Assembly (NCBI RefSeq): GCF_029891575.1
Contig: NZ_JARZHF010000013.1
Location: 25,616-89,615 of the forward strand
From: Salipaludibacillus daqingensis
GTDB taxonomy: Bacteria; Bacillota; Bacilli; Bacillales; Salisediminibacteriaceae
Length of the DNA stretch: 64,000 nt
Direction of reading: 5' to 3'
Shown here: positions 62,614 to 64,000 of the stretch, in pieces
Layout: each line of letters starts with the position of its first letter
How positions within the stretch are numbered: the stretch's first letter is position 1
Position numbers and translations under genes: made by a program
The notes under the pieces: model-generated
What the model was told of the DNA's origin: nothing
What the model saw: only the letters and a program-made list of their open reading frames with translations
The model's database searches: none

Positions 62614-62855
62614 AATCAGTGTGATGTTTTAAGCCCCCCTTGATTATTTATGAAAAACGAGTAGATGGCTGAGCACTTTGGACAATTTATTTTTAATGTA
62701 TATAGATTATGATTTAAACCACATTGGAGAATATATGTCGGTACTTAATATGTTCAACTTTTCCTTTACACGTTTTTCTACAGACAAACACAATATAGCG
62801 ATGATAAAATATAGATAATAATATCGCTAAAAATAATCTAGAAAAGGTGATGACA

Positions 62856-63044
62856 ATGAGTCTTACGGAAGACATAGTATTGGAATATGAATGGAAAGGC
62901 ACGAAGAACAATTCATTGCATGTTCTCTATCAAGGGGAAGTTTGCATGTGCTACAAAGAAAACAAAGAACGAATTGCCACCTGTAATAGAGATGAGTTAA
63001 TCACGTTTATGAAAGAATTGAAAGAGGGACACTACGCAAGGTGA
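62856..63044 (+). CDS. Small protein, 62 residues
   Basis: The ATG at 62856 has AAAAGGTG seven bases upstream; ATG and GTG codons just before it overlap the site. The product is LEYEWKGTKNNSLHVLYQGE ... VCMCYKENKERIATCNRDEL, a mostly beta chain with three cysteines. No family recognised. Confidence 0.55.
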   Translation: MSLTEDIVLEYEWKGTKNNSLHVLYQGEVCMCYKENKERIATCNRDELITFMKELKEGHYAR

Positions 63045-63297
63045 GAGGGAACAAGGTGGGGGAAATGTTGTCTATATAGGGTATTAGAAATGACAAAAGT
63101 GAACATGTTTATTTTCGTTCAGACAGAAGGTAATTTAACTCCCAATCTAGGAACGGTTCCCTGTTTTGTTCCCGTGAATTTATGATGAAATACGAGAACT
63201 GTCTCCATTTGTTTGAAGGAGCACAATAAACACTTCCCTTAACTTCTAGTTAATCAAGAGAAGTAGTCCTGTTTGCAAGACGTTTACAATAGCGTTA

Positions 63298-63756
63298 GTG
63301 ACAAACTTCACAAAAGGAATTATACTTACTTTAAAATATTTGATGACAGGAGTTGTCTCCATTGTGAAAAGTAAAATAATGGTGGAATTAAAACGTGGAT
63401 TTCTATTTTTTTGTGTCATTTTTGCAATCACAACACTCATAAGTAGTTCCATTCAATTATTTTCAGGACAACCTACAGATTTAAATATTCATATACTAAA
63501 TAGAGCAGCGATTGTACTTATTGCTGTGATTACGATTAGTTTATTTGACAGAATAAAGCTTAAAAGTAAGGTGTTCACATATGTTGTTCCTTATGTTATT
63601 TCCATGGGGATTGTCTTTTTATATGTTTGGCTAACAGGTTTTTTTGTAACGCTCCATCCAAACGCCTACCGGGATATTTTCCTTAATTTTACGGCAGTCA
63701 CGATTGGCGTTATAGCTGTCATAATAATAAAAGATAAGATTAATAAGAAAACTTAA
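63298..63756 (+). CDS. Membrane protein, DUF6608-like
   Basis: Up to 152 residues; the start is uncertain (GTG at 63298 has a poor site, and a GTG at 63364 follows CAGGAG). Four hydrophobic segments, with the conserved-looking stretch LNRAAIVLIAVITISLFDRI and a C-terminal AVTIGVIAVIIIKDK. It resembles DUF6608 proteins. Function unknown. Confidence 0.55.
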   Translation: MTNFTKGIILTLKYLMTGVVSIVKSKIMVELKRGFLFFCVIFAITTLISSSIQLFSGQPTDLNIHILNRAAIVLIAVITISLFDRIKLKSKVFTYVVPYVISMGIVFLYVWLTGFFVTLHPNAYRDIFLNFTAVTIGVIAVIIIKDKINKKT

Positions 63757-63865
63757 ATTTCCTAATTAAATTCACGTCAAAGCAAAATTGCGCAGCAACT
63801 TGCGATCCATTTTAGTGAAAATTCAAGTGATGCCTGATGCCCGCATGATACATATAAAAAACGAC

Positions 63866-64000
63866 CGTAACACCTAAAGTGGACCCCATGTCAAGGACAC
63901 TTTGAAAAAAACGACTAACTTTTTTTACTTGTTCCTCTTATGCTTGCTTCATAGGAGGAGCGGTGACAAGTCCAAAAGGACACGCTCAAAACTAAGAGCG
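63866..64000 (+). other. Possible terminal sequence of an IS3-type element at the window edge
   Basis: ACCTAAAGTGGACCCCATGT and CAAGGACACTTT resemble ends of IS3/IS150-type elements as I remember them. A ribosome-like AGGAGGAGC and GTG at 63962 then give only ten codons before a stop. The element would continue beyond the window. Weak evidence. Confidence 0.3.

Noticed and set aside
62735..62818. 27-codon frame MSVLNMFNFSFTRFST with TTGGAG upstream
   Set aside because: Too short and of unremarkable composition; it overlaps the region expected to hold the promoter of the next gene.

Overview
The window is about 64 kb of low-GC chromosome from an endospore-forming Bacillaceae, probably a salt- or alkali-adapted one. 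Signs of this are strong AGGAGG ribosome sites, many TTG and GTG starts, a YjcZ-type sporulation peptide, several Bacillus-type small proteins, very acidic exported proteins, and carriers for glutamate, betaine-type solutes and carbon-starvation substrates. No rRNA, tRNA, CRISPR array or complete transposase gene was seen.

Left part (1-24 kb). The end of a HemAT-like oxygen-sensing chemoreceptor comes first. It is followed by a TraB/GumN lipoprotein, a D,D-carboxypeptidase, a Gfo/Idh oxidoreductase with a decayed relative upstream, a DUF2157/GDYXXLXY membrane pair, and a glycerol-3-phosphate dehydrogenase-type operon (GlpA-like, GlpB-like, DUF1667) behind a leader terminator. Next are a TetR operon with a tandem operator, a coiled-coil/3D-domain wall protein, an RND exporter split into two overlapping frames with its own TetR, and a membrane-anchored glycerophosphodiester phosphodiesterase.

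Middle part (24-42 kb). A Crp/Fnr regulator, a DUF302 protein and a rhodanese remnant precede a formate dehydrogenase. Its frame is interrupted by one TGA exactly where FdhF enzymes carry selenocysteine. Then follow an acyl-ACP desaturase, two cupredoxin-type proteins (one with a complete CuA ligand set), a ZorA/ZorB-like proton-driven motor pair without effector genes, an MscS channel, an MFS transporter, OsmC, an RQC-minor-like DNA-binding protein and a small sulfite-reductase-like protein behind a CsoR/CstR-like operator.

Right part (42-64 kb). This holds CstA, a BCCT carrier, malate synthase G, a small tyrosine/dual-specificity phosphatase, GltS, YihY, a second IF-3-like protein, a GH2/GPH sugar operon with an ArsR-type regulator, an SGNH hydrolase and several small membrane or coat-like proteins. 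In the phosphatase the catalytic cysteine codon of the HCx5R loop is TGA, and the frame then continues to the normal end of the domain.

The main result is the pair of in-frame TGA codons (27875 and 50210). Both sit at catalytic chalcogen positions and both are followed 18-20 nt later by a small hairpin with a G/U-bearing loop, the layout of a bacterial SECIS. The simplest reading is a selenocysteine-decoding Bacillaceae with one classic selenoprotein (formate dehydrogenase) and one that I do not know as a described family (a selenocysteine phosphatase). The selABCD genes are not in the window, so this remains a testable inference. The second theme is repeats. A REP-like unit of about 25 bp with core GGGGACGGTTCTC occurs about 25 times, only from 24.5 kb rightward. 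Two 263-bp MITE-like elements have each inserted into that core, each making the same 9-bp target duplication.
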